Shown here one piece after another: positions 43,116-54,188 of a stretch of DNA of 64,000 nt (position 1 is the stretch's first letter; each line of letters starts with the position of its first letter). The translations under genes were made by a program, and so were the position numbers. The notes under the pieces were generated by a model. That model was not told where the DNA came from, did no database searches, and saw only the letters and a program-made list of their open reading frames with translations. Source of the DNA: Xenopus tropicalis (lineage: Eukaryota > Chordata > Amphibia > Anura > Pipidae); contig NC_030681.2 of the NCBI RefSeq assembly GCF_000004195.4, positions 139,372,006 through 139,436,005 of the forward strand, given 5' to 3'.

Positions 43116-44409
43116 AATTTTGGTTGTATAATTATCTCAATAAACCCAATAGTACAAATTATTTTGCAGCAGGAAACTCCTACTTCCAAGTCAACATTTT
43201 TGGCGACAAATACTTTGGCTTGGGGGTAAGGTTTTTTTAAATTGCTTTTATAATCAATAATTTTGGTGATAAATATCTTGGTTTGGGGTAATGACCTTTG
43301 TATTGATTTGTAATCAATATTTTTAATACTTTTGAGCTTAATGGATTTTTCTTATGTTATAAAAAACCCAACACATATTTGAAAGGAAACAGGGGTGGTA
43401 GGAGGAGGATAAAGGGGGTAGAGAAAAAGGAAAAGGGGGGCTATATAGTAGAGCATTTCTTGAAATAATATTGAACAAAGTCCTAAGTAGCAATGTGTAC
43501 ATTGGTTTTAGTTATATGGTCAAAACTTGCCCCAGATAAACCATGGATTCCAGTATTTAAATGTCTTCTCTACAATGAAGTTTACTCAGGCAGCCATGCC
43601 TTCATACTGTGTTAATGGACAATTCTGCTGTTGGCTTATTAATGCACGAAGGCTTGGACTTTTTCTGACTTTGAAAGATCATTTTGCTGATGATGTAGGA
43701 GTTTTCTCATGGGTATTGGCTGAAAGGTTCCACCAAATGGGCATAGGAAATCCCATATGACTGCACAATTTCTAGCAAATGTTTGTACTCTGTCAGGTAT
43801 CAAGCAGCAACCAACTAAGGTTTTCATGGTTTTGAGGAGATTTGTGCATTCTGGGTATTTATAGGGTGAACCCAAAGCTATTTGTCACTGGGAAGAAGTG
43901 AACTGAGATTTTAGTAGGTGCTCATTACCTATACTCATTTGTATTGGTTCCTACAGTTGGGACAGAAGGAGTAAAGAAAGAAATAGCTCCTTCATTGTAT
44001 TGTATTCTTGTATTGTAGAAATCGATTCTCTGTTGTACTTATGGGTTGTTGTTCATACTTGATTGAAAGTCTTGCTGGAGCTGGAGTAAAGGATTGGATC
44101 TTGCTGTTTTCTCATAGTTATAAAAAAATTGGTTTGGTGGATGAAATTCTCATGCCTTGAGAAAGAATACTGTATACAGATAGGGTAGCCAATGGTCACC
44201 TTACAATGTACAGTAGAAGGGGGCAGACACCCAAGTTAAAGTGACCTAGGGAGCAGTGGCTGGCCCAGCTGGCAAGGCACCATAGCAAATTGGTTGGCCA
44301 CTTTGGCTTCCTCCCTACCACCAGTGTCACGCTTGTTTGTGCGCTCATTTGTACGCAGTGAGTAAATAAATGAGCCCATGAACAAGTGCGACCAAGTGCA
44401 GTCACAAGG
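43116..44409. other. Unique interval, no gene
   Basis: TTTTTGGCGACAAATACTTTGG-like and ATTTTTGGTGATAAATATCT-like phrases at about 43196-43280 show a weak 60-65 bp duplication. A G/A-rich tract lies at 43380-43442. No coding exon or transposon ends. Confidence 0.4.
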
Positions 44410-44417
44410 GTCTAGTG

Positions 44418-44675
44418 CACTGATCCCCAACCAGTGGCTCAGGGGCAACATGTTGCTCCCCAAACCCTTGGATGTTGCTCCCAGTGGCCTCAAAGCAGGG
44501 GCTTATTTTCAAATTCTTGGTTAGAGCCTCCTGTAGGCTGCCAGTTCTTATAGGGGCTACCAAATAGCCAATCACAGCCCATATTTGGCACCGCAGGAAT
44601 ATTGCTTGTGTTACTCCCCAACTCTTTTTACATTTTGAATGTGGCTCACAGGTAAAAAAAGGTTGGGGACCCCTG
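44418..44675 (+). mobile_element. hAT-type MITE (CAGTGATCCCCAACC family), complete copy
   Basis: CACTGATCCCCAACCAGTGG at the left and GGTTGGGGACCCCTG at the right are inverted. Flanks GTCTAGTG and GTCTAGGG (7 of 8) give the 8-bp duplication expected for hAT. Non-coding, 258 bp. Confidence 0.85.
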
Positions 44676-44683
44676 GTCTAGGG

Positions 44684-46605
44684 GCAGGCAATATAAGAGG
44701 TACGTAATGAGCACCCCTAGGCACATGCCTGTCCTGCCTTCCCCTAAATACAGCCCTGCTAGGGAGGCATAAAAAGTAAATCTGGTAGGTAAATATATAT
44801 CTTTCTTTACCTTTTTGGGGCATTTTGATTATTTGACATGGGAAAGTGACAATTTGGATTAATAAGGAATCATCCCATCTGATTTGACCTATGTCTGGGC
44901 AATAAATGTCTCTGGGTTAAGGAGTCTGATGCCTGATGGTTACGGAAGATACACCGATAACTGCATTTGTGTAACAGCAAACAAATTATGCAATGGGCTG
45001 GTGTAGAAATCTCTTGGGGTAAAAGTCATAAATTGTGCACAAGGTTTAGTAACCCATAGCAACCAGCATATAGCATTTTCTGGTCACCTGTTTAACAGAA
45101 AAAATCTGTTGGTTGCTTAAAGTACAATGGTCATGGGCAGTCCATCATTTTGTTTAGTCAAACTTGGGGGCCAATTCATTAAAACACGAGTTCGAATAAT
45201 TTCTGATGATCACAAATATCACGAAAATGCTTATGAAAAAATCGTATTAGTCACGATAATATCGTATTGGCGATCCGAAAGTCCCCAAATTTTCGTACCA
45301 AACGATTGTAAACAGCGGCAGAACCTTTCTGGATTTTTCACGCAAGCGTACAAAAAAGTCGGGCGTGTCTTAATAAATCACCCCCCCACTGAAGCAATGG
45401 GAACTTCTGGACAAATTAGAACTCTGGAATAAAGTAAAGCTAAGTATGTAGTGTGTTTTGTTTATAGACAGTATCATAGTAATTGAGGTTGGAAAAATAA
45501 ACGGGCCGACAGATTTACGCTTCATAGGGCAAATCTGTCACTTTTGTCCTCTTTAAGGAAAACAATCGTGAAAACATATTAAAGGCTCAGCGCTGCTATA
45601 AATGGGATCAACCTTTGTGCTGTCATTGGGATTCATGCTACAAAAATGTCTCCTAATAAAATGCTCCTTGGAGCTGATTTGGTTTCTAAATTTCTCATTT
45701 TTATTTTCATAAACATTACGTTCTGGCATTCAGAATCACAGCACCATCTGGGAAATGATATTCTGCTAATCAAGATACTGCGGATAATGAAATCAGATAC
45801 TCGTTTAAAGTGCCCTGCAAAAGTATTTTAATGTGACATTCTCTTGAAAATAAATGAAACTGAAAGATGAAACTTGCATGGATATTCAGTCCCCTTAGAT
45901 ATTTGTGTTGAGTTTGGACAGGTCTTATGATGGTTTTGGCCTCAAACAGTTCCTTTACCAGCATCATTATTGTTCTCCTCACCATTCCCCACTCCAGGGG
46001 TATGTAGAGTAACTAGTAATGCATCCCCTTCCAAAAGAGCTAAATAGTACAGTCTGTTTCTGGTTATTTACGGTACACAGGAAAGTATCTATTCTCCAAA
46101 ATTGTCTTTTTCTATTTTACTGAAGTCCTGAGCCCATTGGCTTTGACTAAGAAATGTACCCCTGGAGTTGCATGACCAAAGCAGCAGGGGAAAGTGTTAC
46201 TTTCAGGATCGGACTGGCCCACTGGGAACCTGAGAACAATTCTGGTGGGCCCCAGTGCTGTTCTGCTCTGCCAGTTGCCTGCAGCTACTTCACAAAGCTG
46301 TAAACAAAATTAAAGATGGCCGTGTGTTCCACTTTGGAACGAATGGCCATCTTTATATTCCCCCTGAGGCATGGTTATAAGTAGCGGTTGTGGAGAAGTT
46401 AAGAAGGCAGGGGTTTGGGATTTCTGATTGGATGTAGGACCCTTGACTCAGGTACCCGGTGGGACTGGGTACCCCAGTAAGACACTGGTTCCTTTTTTGT
46501 AGAAGCCACAATAGACTAAAGGGCTAAGGAGTTTATAACATTGAAGAACACAACCTGTAGGCAACTTGCTGTGAGTTATAAGACTATTAGAACTAATATC
46601 AGGAG
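44684..46605. other. Unique interval with small repeat fragments
   Basis: 45160-45400 (GGGGGCCAATTCATTAAAAC ... TTAATAAATCACCCCCCC) looks like a miniature element with inverted GGGG/CCCC ends. 46205-46260 (ATCGGACTGGCCCACTGGGA, GGTGGGCCCCAGTG) is a short frog repeat. No gene is supported. Confidence 0.4.
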
Positions 46606-46865
46606 TAGTGATGAGCAAATCTGTCCTGTTTTGCTGGAAAATTTGCAAAACTATCGTGACGAAATGGTGAAAAATTGGTGAAACGCAGGTGTCACGCAAC
46701 CATTTTGTTGCATGCAACTTTTTTTATGCAACCGTTCCCATTTTGATGCGACTGCAATTTTTTTGATGCCCAACAAATTTTTTCACAGAAGTTTCGCAAA
46801 ACAATTCACCGAAATGCCGAAATGTGGAAATTCGCTGCAAATCCATGTCTGGAGAAAAAATCAAG
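46606..46865 (-). mobile_element. hAT-type MITE (TAGTGATGAGC family), one end eroded
   Basis: TAGTGATGAGCAAATCTGTC at the left; the right end fades after AAATCCATGTCTGG. The interior has T-rich segments with short G/C-containing repeats (GCAACTTTTTTTATGCAACC). Confidence 0.65.
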
Positions 46866-46903
46866 AGCTGTTAAAATATGACCTACTTTTGTAGCCTATA
46901 AAG

Positions 46904-47224
46904 TAGGTGATAAGCGAATCTGTCTGAAAATTGGTGAAACACAGTTGTTGCACTACCTTTTTGTCGCCCGCGTCTTTTTGTTTGTCGTCCGCGTCTTTTT
47001 TTGTCGCCCCCACCCATTTTTGACACACTGATTCCGATTTTGACACAACCGCGCCCATTTTTGCCGTGACCATGCCCAATTTGACGAGACCTCAACTTTT
47101 TTTGACGTGCGACAAATTTTTCCACAACAAATTTTCACGGAAGTTTCACAAAACAATTTGCCAATGGCTAAATGCAGAAATTCGCTGCTAATCCATGCCT
47201 GGCGAAATAATTTGCTCATTACTA
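46904..47224 (-). mobile_element. hAT-type MITE (TAGTGATGAGC family), complete copy
   Basis: TAGGTGATAAGCGAATCTGT at the left, ATTTGCTCATTACTA at the right, flanks CTATAAAG and CTGTAAAG (7 of 8). The interior repeats TTTTTGTCGCCCGCGTC-like units two to three times. Confidence 0.8.
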
Positions 47225-47232
47225 CTGTAAAG

Positions 47233-48230
47233 CATCAAGAGAGCCCCCACATCATATTGGTTGCCTGGTAATTGGTCAATAGTTTTGCCATTCATTTAAT
47301 TAGCGCAGGCAGTATAATGCTAATTACTTATAAAGCACCCTGTATTTCTTTCTCATTTGACCAGTATAACTATTGGCACAATAACAAATCAACCAAATTA
47401 GACACCCAGCAGTGCTTATTATGGGGTGTTCCTTGGTACCAATATCTATCTCCATTCAACTTTAATTAGAATTTTCCAGGCGCTAGGGATATGTTCTCTA
47501 GGAAGAATTAAGAGGTAATTAAGAGAATTATTTACGTCTCCAGCCCATTTCATATTTTTTCTTGCATGTGCAAATAATTCTGGATGGACTGTAAGGACTG
47601 TTTCCAATTACATATTTAATCAAACGGCTGCATGACGTGTCAGGGAACTGCATGGTGGTGTCGATGGGTGGTCCCCCTGGGAGGTCTAGTGTTTGTGTAA
47701 TTGCTTGGAAAGGAGGAACTTAACTGGCATTTAGGAGTATCTTAACACCCCCTAAAATCTGTCACACTCCGGTATGTGGGCAATATGCTTGTGCTGATAT
47801 GTTTGCACGATGGGTTTCTATACTGGCCAACCTTGAGCCATAAATATACCTTTATGGATGATTTATAACTGTAAACAGAGATTTAGCACCATTAAACTGT
47901 GATAATATAATAGACAATATATAATACATATAATATCATGCAGTTCCCTTCTCTGAATAAGACATAACCAGCATAGCCACAATGCAACGTTTAGCAAGGA
48001 AATCCCAGAAAGGGGACTTTTTGACTAAATTTAATGCAGAAGAAGAAGAGACTAGAACTTCAGATTAGGTTTTCCAAAGACGTACAAGGAGCAAGAAGTC
48101 CGCTAGGACCTTGATAGAAATGCAAGTGAACCTCGCAAGTGAGACTGGAGTGAGGAACATTCAATTTAAACACATATTTAATCAATCAATCTTTAATCAA
48201 ACAATAATTAGTACCTAATTACAGTACTAT
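47233..48230. other. Unique interval, possible conserved non-coding DNA
   Basis: 47290-47640 is repeat-free and contains several homeodomain-type TAATTA/TTAATTAG motifs. No coding exon is seen. Confidence 0.35.
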
Positions 48231-48283
48231 TATTAGCAATGCTGATCGGGTATATCCATATTATGTGATCAGCATTGCTAATA
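48231..48283. repeat. Perfect hairpin, 17-bp arms, 19-nt loop
   Basis: TATTAGCAATGCTGATC is followed by a 19-nt loop and its exact reverse complement. The surroundings are AT-rich. It could be the core of a small palindromic element or a structured RNA; neither can be decided. Confidence 0.7.
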
Positions 48284-49174
48284 CATGTGAATAATGTTAA
48301 TTATTATTAATTACCATAATTTAAAGTTATACACATACAGTACGGTATAGAACAAAAAAAATAAATAAACTCTCTACCACCCTAGGCTTATACTTGAGTC
48401 AATACATTTTTCCAGTTTTCTTAGGTAAAATTAGGTACCTTGGCTTATATTCGGATCGGCTTATCGAGTATATATGGTATTTTGTATCTAAAAAATGTAT
48501 TCAAAGTCTGGAAGAATCAACCTTTGATATGGCAATTAGTACCATGGGCTCAAAACCTACTATAAACAGTGCATGAAAACAAATCGTTAGGTTCAGCTTA
48601 CTCCAAGGGTAAAATCTTTAGTGGAATGGGTATTTTAATGATGAAAGTATGGTGAACTACAATAAGGTGACTTCCAAGAACAAACCATTTATTTACACCT
48701 TTTCACCAAGAAGCTCACTAACTGTCCTTATATTCTTTTCGCTATTTATTTATTTTCTCAAGGCTACTCTTTACTTCATCTGAAAATATAAAATAGCTGC
48801 AATATTTCTATAAACCCAAATATTCACTTTCAGAACCGCTCATTACTATCAGCTATCAACTCACATAAAGAGTTAATTGCATATTGTGCCAGCTGATGTG
48901 ATATATTTGCATTTGCAGAGATATTAAGGTATGGGTCTTTTACAAAAAACAAAATTATTTTGAAGTACCATAAGGGCCACTTATTTTTTCTGACTTCTAA
49001 AACTATGGGTTAGCACATCACACCCGTTTCACTAAATTAATATGAACTTAACAATTCTGCTGAACAAGCTTATAAACATATATACAAACCTACAGGTAAC
49101 ACATACTCGAAAAAAAATCTTCTTTCCATGTCTCTCAAAAGTTGGCCATGTTGGTGTTGTTAAGGCTGGATATG
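48284..49174. other. Unique AT-rich interval, no gene
   Basis: No elements or coding potential noted before the large array. Confidence 0.4.
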
Positions 49175-51727
49175 ATAATAAACCCAATAGGGCTGTTCTG
49201 CCCCCAATAAGGGGTAATTATATCTTAGTTGGGATCAAGTACAGGTACTGTTTTATTATTACAGAGAAAAGGGAATAATTTAACCATTAAATAAACCCAA
49301 TAGGGCTGTTCTGCCCCCAATAAGGGGTAATTATATCTTAGTTGGGATCAAGTACAGGTACTGTTTTATTATTACAGAGAAAAGGGAATAATTTAACCAT
49401 TAAATAAACCCAATAGGGCTGTTCTGCCCCCAATAAGGGGTAATTATATCTTAGTTGGGATCAAGTACAGGTACTGTTTTATTATTACAGACAAAAGGGA
49501 ATAATTTAACCATTAAATAAACCCAATAGGGCTGTTCTGCCCCCAATAAGGGGTAATTCTATCTTAGTTGGGATCAAGTACAGGTACTGTTTTATTATTA
49601 CAGAGAAAAGGGAATCATTTAACAATTAAATAAACCCAATAGGGCTGTTCTGTCCCCAATAAGGGGTAATTATATCTTAGTTGGGATCAAGTACAGGTAC
49701 TGTTTTATTATTACAGAGAAAAGGGAATCATTTAACCATTAAATAAACCCAATAGGACTGTTCTGCCCCCAATAAGGGGTAATTATATCTTAGTTGGGAT
49801 CAAGTACAGGTACTGTTTTATTATTACAGACAAAAGGGAATAATTTAACCATTAAATAAACCCAATAGGGCTGTTCTGCCCCCAATAAGGGGTAATTATA
49901 TCTTAGTTGGGATCAAGTACAGGTACTGTTTTATTATTACAGAGAAAAGGGAATCATTTAACCATGAAATAAACCCAATAGGGCTGTTCTGCCCCAATAA
50001 GGGGTAATTATATCTTAGTTGGGATCAAGTACAGGTACTGTTTTATTATTACAGACAAAAGGGAATAATTTAACCATTAAATAAACCCAATAGGGCTGTT
50101 CTGCCCCCAATAAGGGGTAATTATATCTTAGTTGGGATCAAGTACAGGTACTGTTTTATTATTACAGAGAAAAGGGAATCATTTAACCATGAAATAAACC
50201 CAATAGGGCTGTTCTGCCCCCAATAAGGGGTAATTCTATCTTAGTTGGGATCAAGTACAGGTACTGTTTTATTATTACAGAGAAAAGGGAATCATTTAAC
50301 CATTAAATAAACCCAATAGGACTGTTCTGCCCCCAATAAGGGGTAATTATATCTTAGTTGGGATCAAGTACAGGTACTGTTTTATTATTACAGACAAAAG
50401 GGAATAATTTAACCATTAAATAAACCCAATAGGGCTGTTCTGCCCCCAATAAGGGGTAATTATATCTTAGTTGGGATCAAGTACAGGTACTGTTTTATTA
50501 TTACAGAGAAAAGGGAATCATTTAACCATGAAATAAACCCAATAGGGCTGTTCTGCCCCAATAAGGGGTAATTATATCTTAGTTGGGATCAAGTACAGGT
50601 ACTGTTTTATTATTACAGACAAAAGGGAATAATTTAACCATTAAATAAACCCAATAGGGCTGTTCTGCCCCCAATAAGGGGTAATTATATCTTAGTTGGG
50701 ATCAAGTACAGGTACTGTTTTATTATTACAGAGAAAAGGGAATCATTTAACCATTAAATAAACCCAATAGGACTGTTCTGCCCCAATAAGGGGTAATTAT
50801 ATCTTAGTTGGGATCAAGTACAGGTACTGTTTTATTATTACAGAGAAAAGGGAATCATTTAACCATGAAATAAACCCAATAGGGCTGTTCCGTCCCCAAT
50901 AAGGGGTAATTATATCTTAGTTGGGATCAAGTACAGGTACTGTTTTATTATTACAGAGAAAAGGGAATCATTTAACCATGAAATAAACCCAATAGGGCTG
51001 TTCTGCCCCCAATAAGGGGTAATTATATCTTAGTTGGGATCAAGTACAGGTACTGTTTTATTATTACAGACAAAAGGGAATAATTTAACCATTAAATAAA
51101 CCCAATAGGGCTGTTCTGCCCCCAATAAGGGGTAATTATATCTTAGTTGGGATCAAGTACAGGTACTGTTTTATTATTACAGAGAAAAGGGAATCATTTA
51201 ACCATGAAATAAACCCAATAGGGCTGTTCTGCCCCAATAAGGGGTAATTATATCTTAGTTGGGATCAAGTACAGGTACTGTTTTATTATTACAGACAAAA
51301 GGGAATAATTTAACCATTAAATAAACCCAATAGGGCTGTTCTGCCCCCAATAAGGGGTAATTATATCTTAGTTGGGATCAAGTACAGGTACTGTTTTATT
51401 ATTACAGAGAAAAGGGAATCATTTAACCATTAAATAAACCCAATAGGACTGTTCTGCCCCCAATAAGGGGTAATTATATCTTAGTTGGGATCAAGTACAG
51501 GTACTGTTTTATTATTACAGAGAAAAGGGAATCATTTAACCATTAAATAAACCCAATAGGGCTGTTCTGCCCCCAATAAGGGGTAATTGTTTTATTATTA
51601 CAGAGAAATAGAGGATTACTGTTAAAAATTAGAATTATTTGAATAAAATAGAGTCTATGGGAGATGGCCATGCTGTAATTCAAAGCTTTTTGGTTAATTG
51701 GTTTCTAGATAACTAATCCAATACCTG
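49175..51727 (+). mobile_element. CAGGTATGGGA-family MITE with about 22-unit array and higher-order repeat (array 5)
   Basis: About 22 tandem 111-113-bp units run from 49181 to about 51600, in the same orientation as array 1. The variant CAGACAAAAGGGAATAATTT recurs at about 49488, 49827, 50052, 50391, 50617, 51067 and 51292, i.e. alternating three-unit and two-unit steps (about 564 bp per cycle), then a four-unit and a two-unit step. The right terminus (GAGTCTATGGGAGATGGCC ... CCAATACCTGTA) is present and eroded; the left terminus is missing. Non-coding. Confidence 0.9.
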
Positions 51728-52521
51728 TATTAATATATAACGGAACTATGAAATAAACTCTCTAATACTTTATTCAACAGTAGGTCCTTCCATAAGATAT
51801 GAGGGCATCTATTTCAGTGGAAGGCAGGAGATGCCATTATGTGAGGATATTTTCCCCGTACTGAGGCAAAGTGGGGAGGCTACAGATGGAGAGATTTCAG
51901 GTGTTTATATATAATGTCATAACAATGATGTCATGGCAGTTTGTTATCAGATTCCTTTGAAAGTCCCAAGCCAGCCAGTCCTGTAAATTACATTAGATTA
52001 ACACATGAGGGGATCATAGTGCAATGTCCTATCTACTTTAATGTACTTCCAAGGCAAAACTTCATGTGCGTTAGAAAATAAGCAGTGAAACTGTATTAAA
52101 TTTAACACACTTGAGAAATGTTACAAGGTACTAAAATCTTATGCTATGTCCTTAAAAGTAATGACAATTAAATCCTGGTATTTTCTGTGGCTACAAAACA
52201 GTTTAAATATTAATTCTCCATATAAAGTCTTATGGGATAATGTCATAAAAAGGCCACAGTGTGCCCTGGTCTAATAACCCAGGGTGCTTAGTGTTGTGTG
52301 AGCCAGTCTGAAAACTACAGTAATCGCTAAGGAGGCTTCAGGCAGTCAAAATACTTCTGCTGCAGGTAGTGGGTGGATGGCAGATGGACCCACAGTTCTC
52401 CTTACTCTGAACATCGCCCCAGTCTAGCTCCACTAGGATTCTTCATTTGTCTCTTTCATTGATACACTTGTGCCTGCATTGTCCCCTCTAGTGATGCCTG
52501 AGATGGATGTTAAGGTATATA
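51728..52521. other. Unique interval, no gene
   Basis: No recognised repeat or coding exon. Confidence 0.4.
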
Positions 52522-52529
52522 CTGTAGGT

Positions 52530-53312
52530 CAGTGATCCCCAACCAGTGGCTCGGGGGCAACATGTTTCTCACCAACCCCTTGGATGTTGCTCTCAGTGCC
52601 CCCAAACCAGGGAGTTATTTTTGAATTCCTGACTTGGGGGCAAGTTTTGGTTGAATAAAAACAAGATTTCCTACATAAAGATGTAGTGAACTGTTCCCGG
52701 GCGAACTAATTCGCGCGAACATCGGGTGTTCGCGAACGCGGAAATTCGCAAACTTTTGGCGATGTTCGCCATTTTGGGTTCGCCGCGTTTTTTTCCGCCG
52801 CGTTTTTTCGCTTCGGTTTTTCGCCTTTGCGTATACATAGGAATAGCTTGCATTTTTTTTTTGGCGTTATTTTTTGGCGTTTTTTTTTTGGCATTATTTT
52901 TTTGCGTTTTTTTTTGCGTTTTTTTTTACAAAGTATTTTTCAGAGAAATTTTTGCTTGATCCCCCTCCTGCATGCCACTGTCCAGGTCGTGGCACCCTTT
53001 AAACAACTTTAAAATCAGTTTTCTGGCCAGAAATGGCTTTTCTAGGTTTTAAAGTTCGCCTTCCCATTGAAGTCTATGGGGTTCGCAAAGTTCGCGAATA
53101 TTCGCGAGTTTTGCCGAAAGTCCGCGAACGGGTCCGCGAACATTTTTGGCGATGTTCGCTACATCCCTACTGATAGGGTGCATAGAGGCTGCCTAATAGC
53201 CAATCACAGCCTTTATTTGGCTCCTCCATGAACTTTTATGGTGCTTGTGTTTCTCCCCAAGTCTTTTTACATTTGACTGGGGCTCACGAGTAAGAAAGGA
53301 TGGGGATCCCTG
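52530..53312 (+). mobile_element. hAT-type MITE (CAGTGATCCCCAACC family) with exact 8-bp TSD, split by another hAT element
   Basis: CAGTGATCCCCAACCAGTGG at the left and AGGATGGGGATCCCTG at the right, flanked by exact CTGTAGGT (52522-52529 and 53313-53320). The element at 52676-53169 lies inside it; the outer halves resume with CTGCCTAATAGCCAATCACA. Confidence 0.88.
52676..53169 (+). mobile_element. hAT-type MITE (TAGRGATGTAGCGAAC family) nested in the previous element
   Basis: TAAAGATGTAGTGAACTG at the left and GATGTTCGCTACATCCCTA at the right. The interior at about 52785-52925 is T-rich with repeated GCGTTTTT blocks; the right half matches the copies at 8730 and 30543. No clear 8-bp duplication remains at this insertion. 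Confidence 0.8.
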
Positions 53313-53320
53313 CTGTAGGT

Positions 53321-54188
53321 GATGGTGGCATGGTGGGTTAGGTACAGGCAGGAAGATTGATAGGACCTAAGCTTTGAGAAATTTTGACTATAAAGGTCAA
53401 AAAAATTATGTATGGCTTCTGTAAAAAAGTATTGAAGATCTCTTGCCTAACCGTGAGTGTTCACTACATTAAAAATGTTCAGTATTTCATGTACTGCTTT
53501 GTTGTTTTTTTTTTTAATACATTTAGGAACATATGAGATGAATATTGGAGGGGAAATCTTGTGCAACTTGCAAACTCATTACATTTAGATTTTTCATATC
53601 ATACAAGCAATTTATTTATGAACTGCTAAGTTTACACAATTTACCTCAGCCTGCATGGAAGCTCGGGTCTCTCAGAGCCAGAAAATTGATATAATACTTT
53701 TTTCCACACATTAATATAAAGTCATACATACTCCCATTTTAGCAACAGCTCATAATTTTGCGAGGAGAAAAAGAGGCATTTTAGGTATTCCTTTTCTCAC
53801 ATCAACACATAAGAAACAACTTTCCTATCCTACCCTCTTCACCTTTTTTCTGAATATCAGAGAATTTTGTGTCATGAAGTCCAACTACAGCCTTTGGTCT
53901 AAAATGTCTGTCAGTGTTGTAGGGAGAAACCATTTTGAACCTCAGAACAACTTTCCATAACTGTCTGGGCAGCCTCCCTTTAGTCCTTATTAACTTTAGT
54001 TTACTTCACTCCCATTCTAAGGGGCACATAAACCATCTAAAAGTCAACTGGAACAAGACGGAAAAGTACTTTTACATATTTACATAGTTAAGTTGGGTGG
54101 AAAAGAGACTTGAAAGTCTATCAAGTTCAGCCCTTCCAAATGAAACTCATACTAACATATCTATACACTCACATATGTAAACTATATA
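53321..54188. other. Unique interval with a short CR1-tail-like piece
   Basis: 54085-54130 (TTAAGTTGGGTGGAAAAGAG, GTCTATCAAGTTCAGCCCTT) resembles a non-coding CR1-associated segment common in frogs. The rest shows no gene. Confidence 0.35.
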
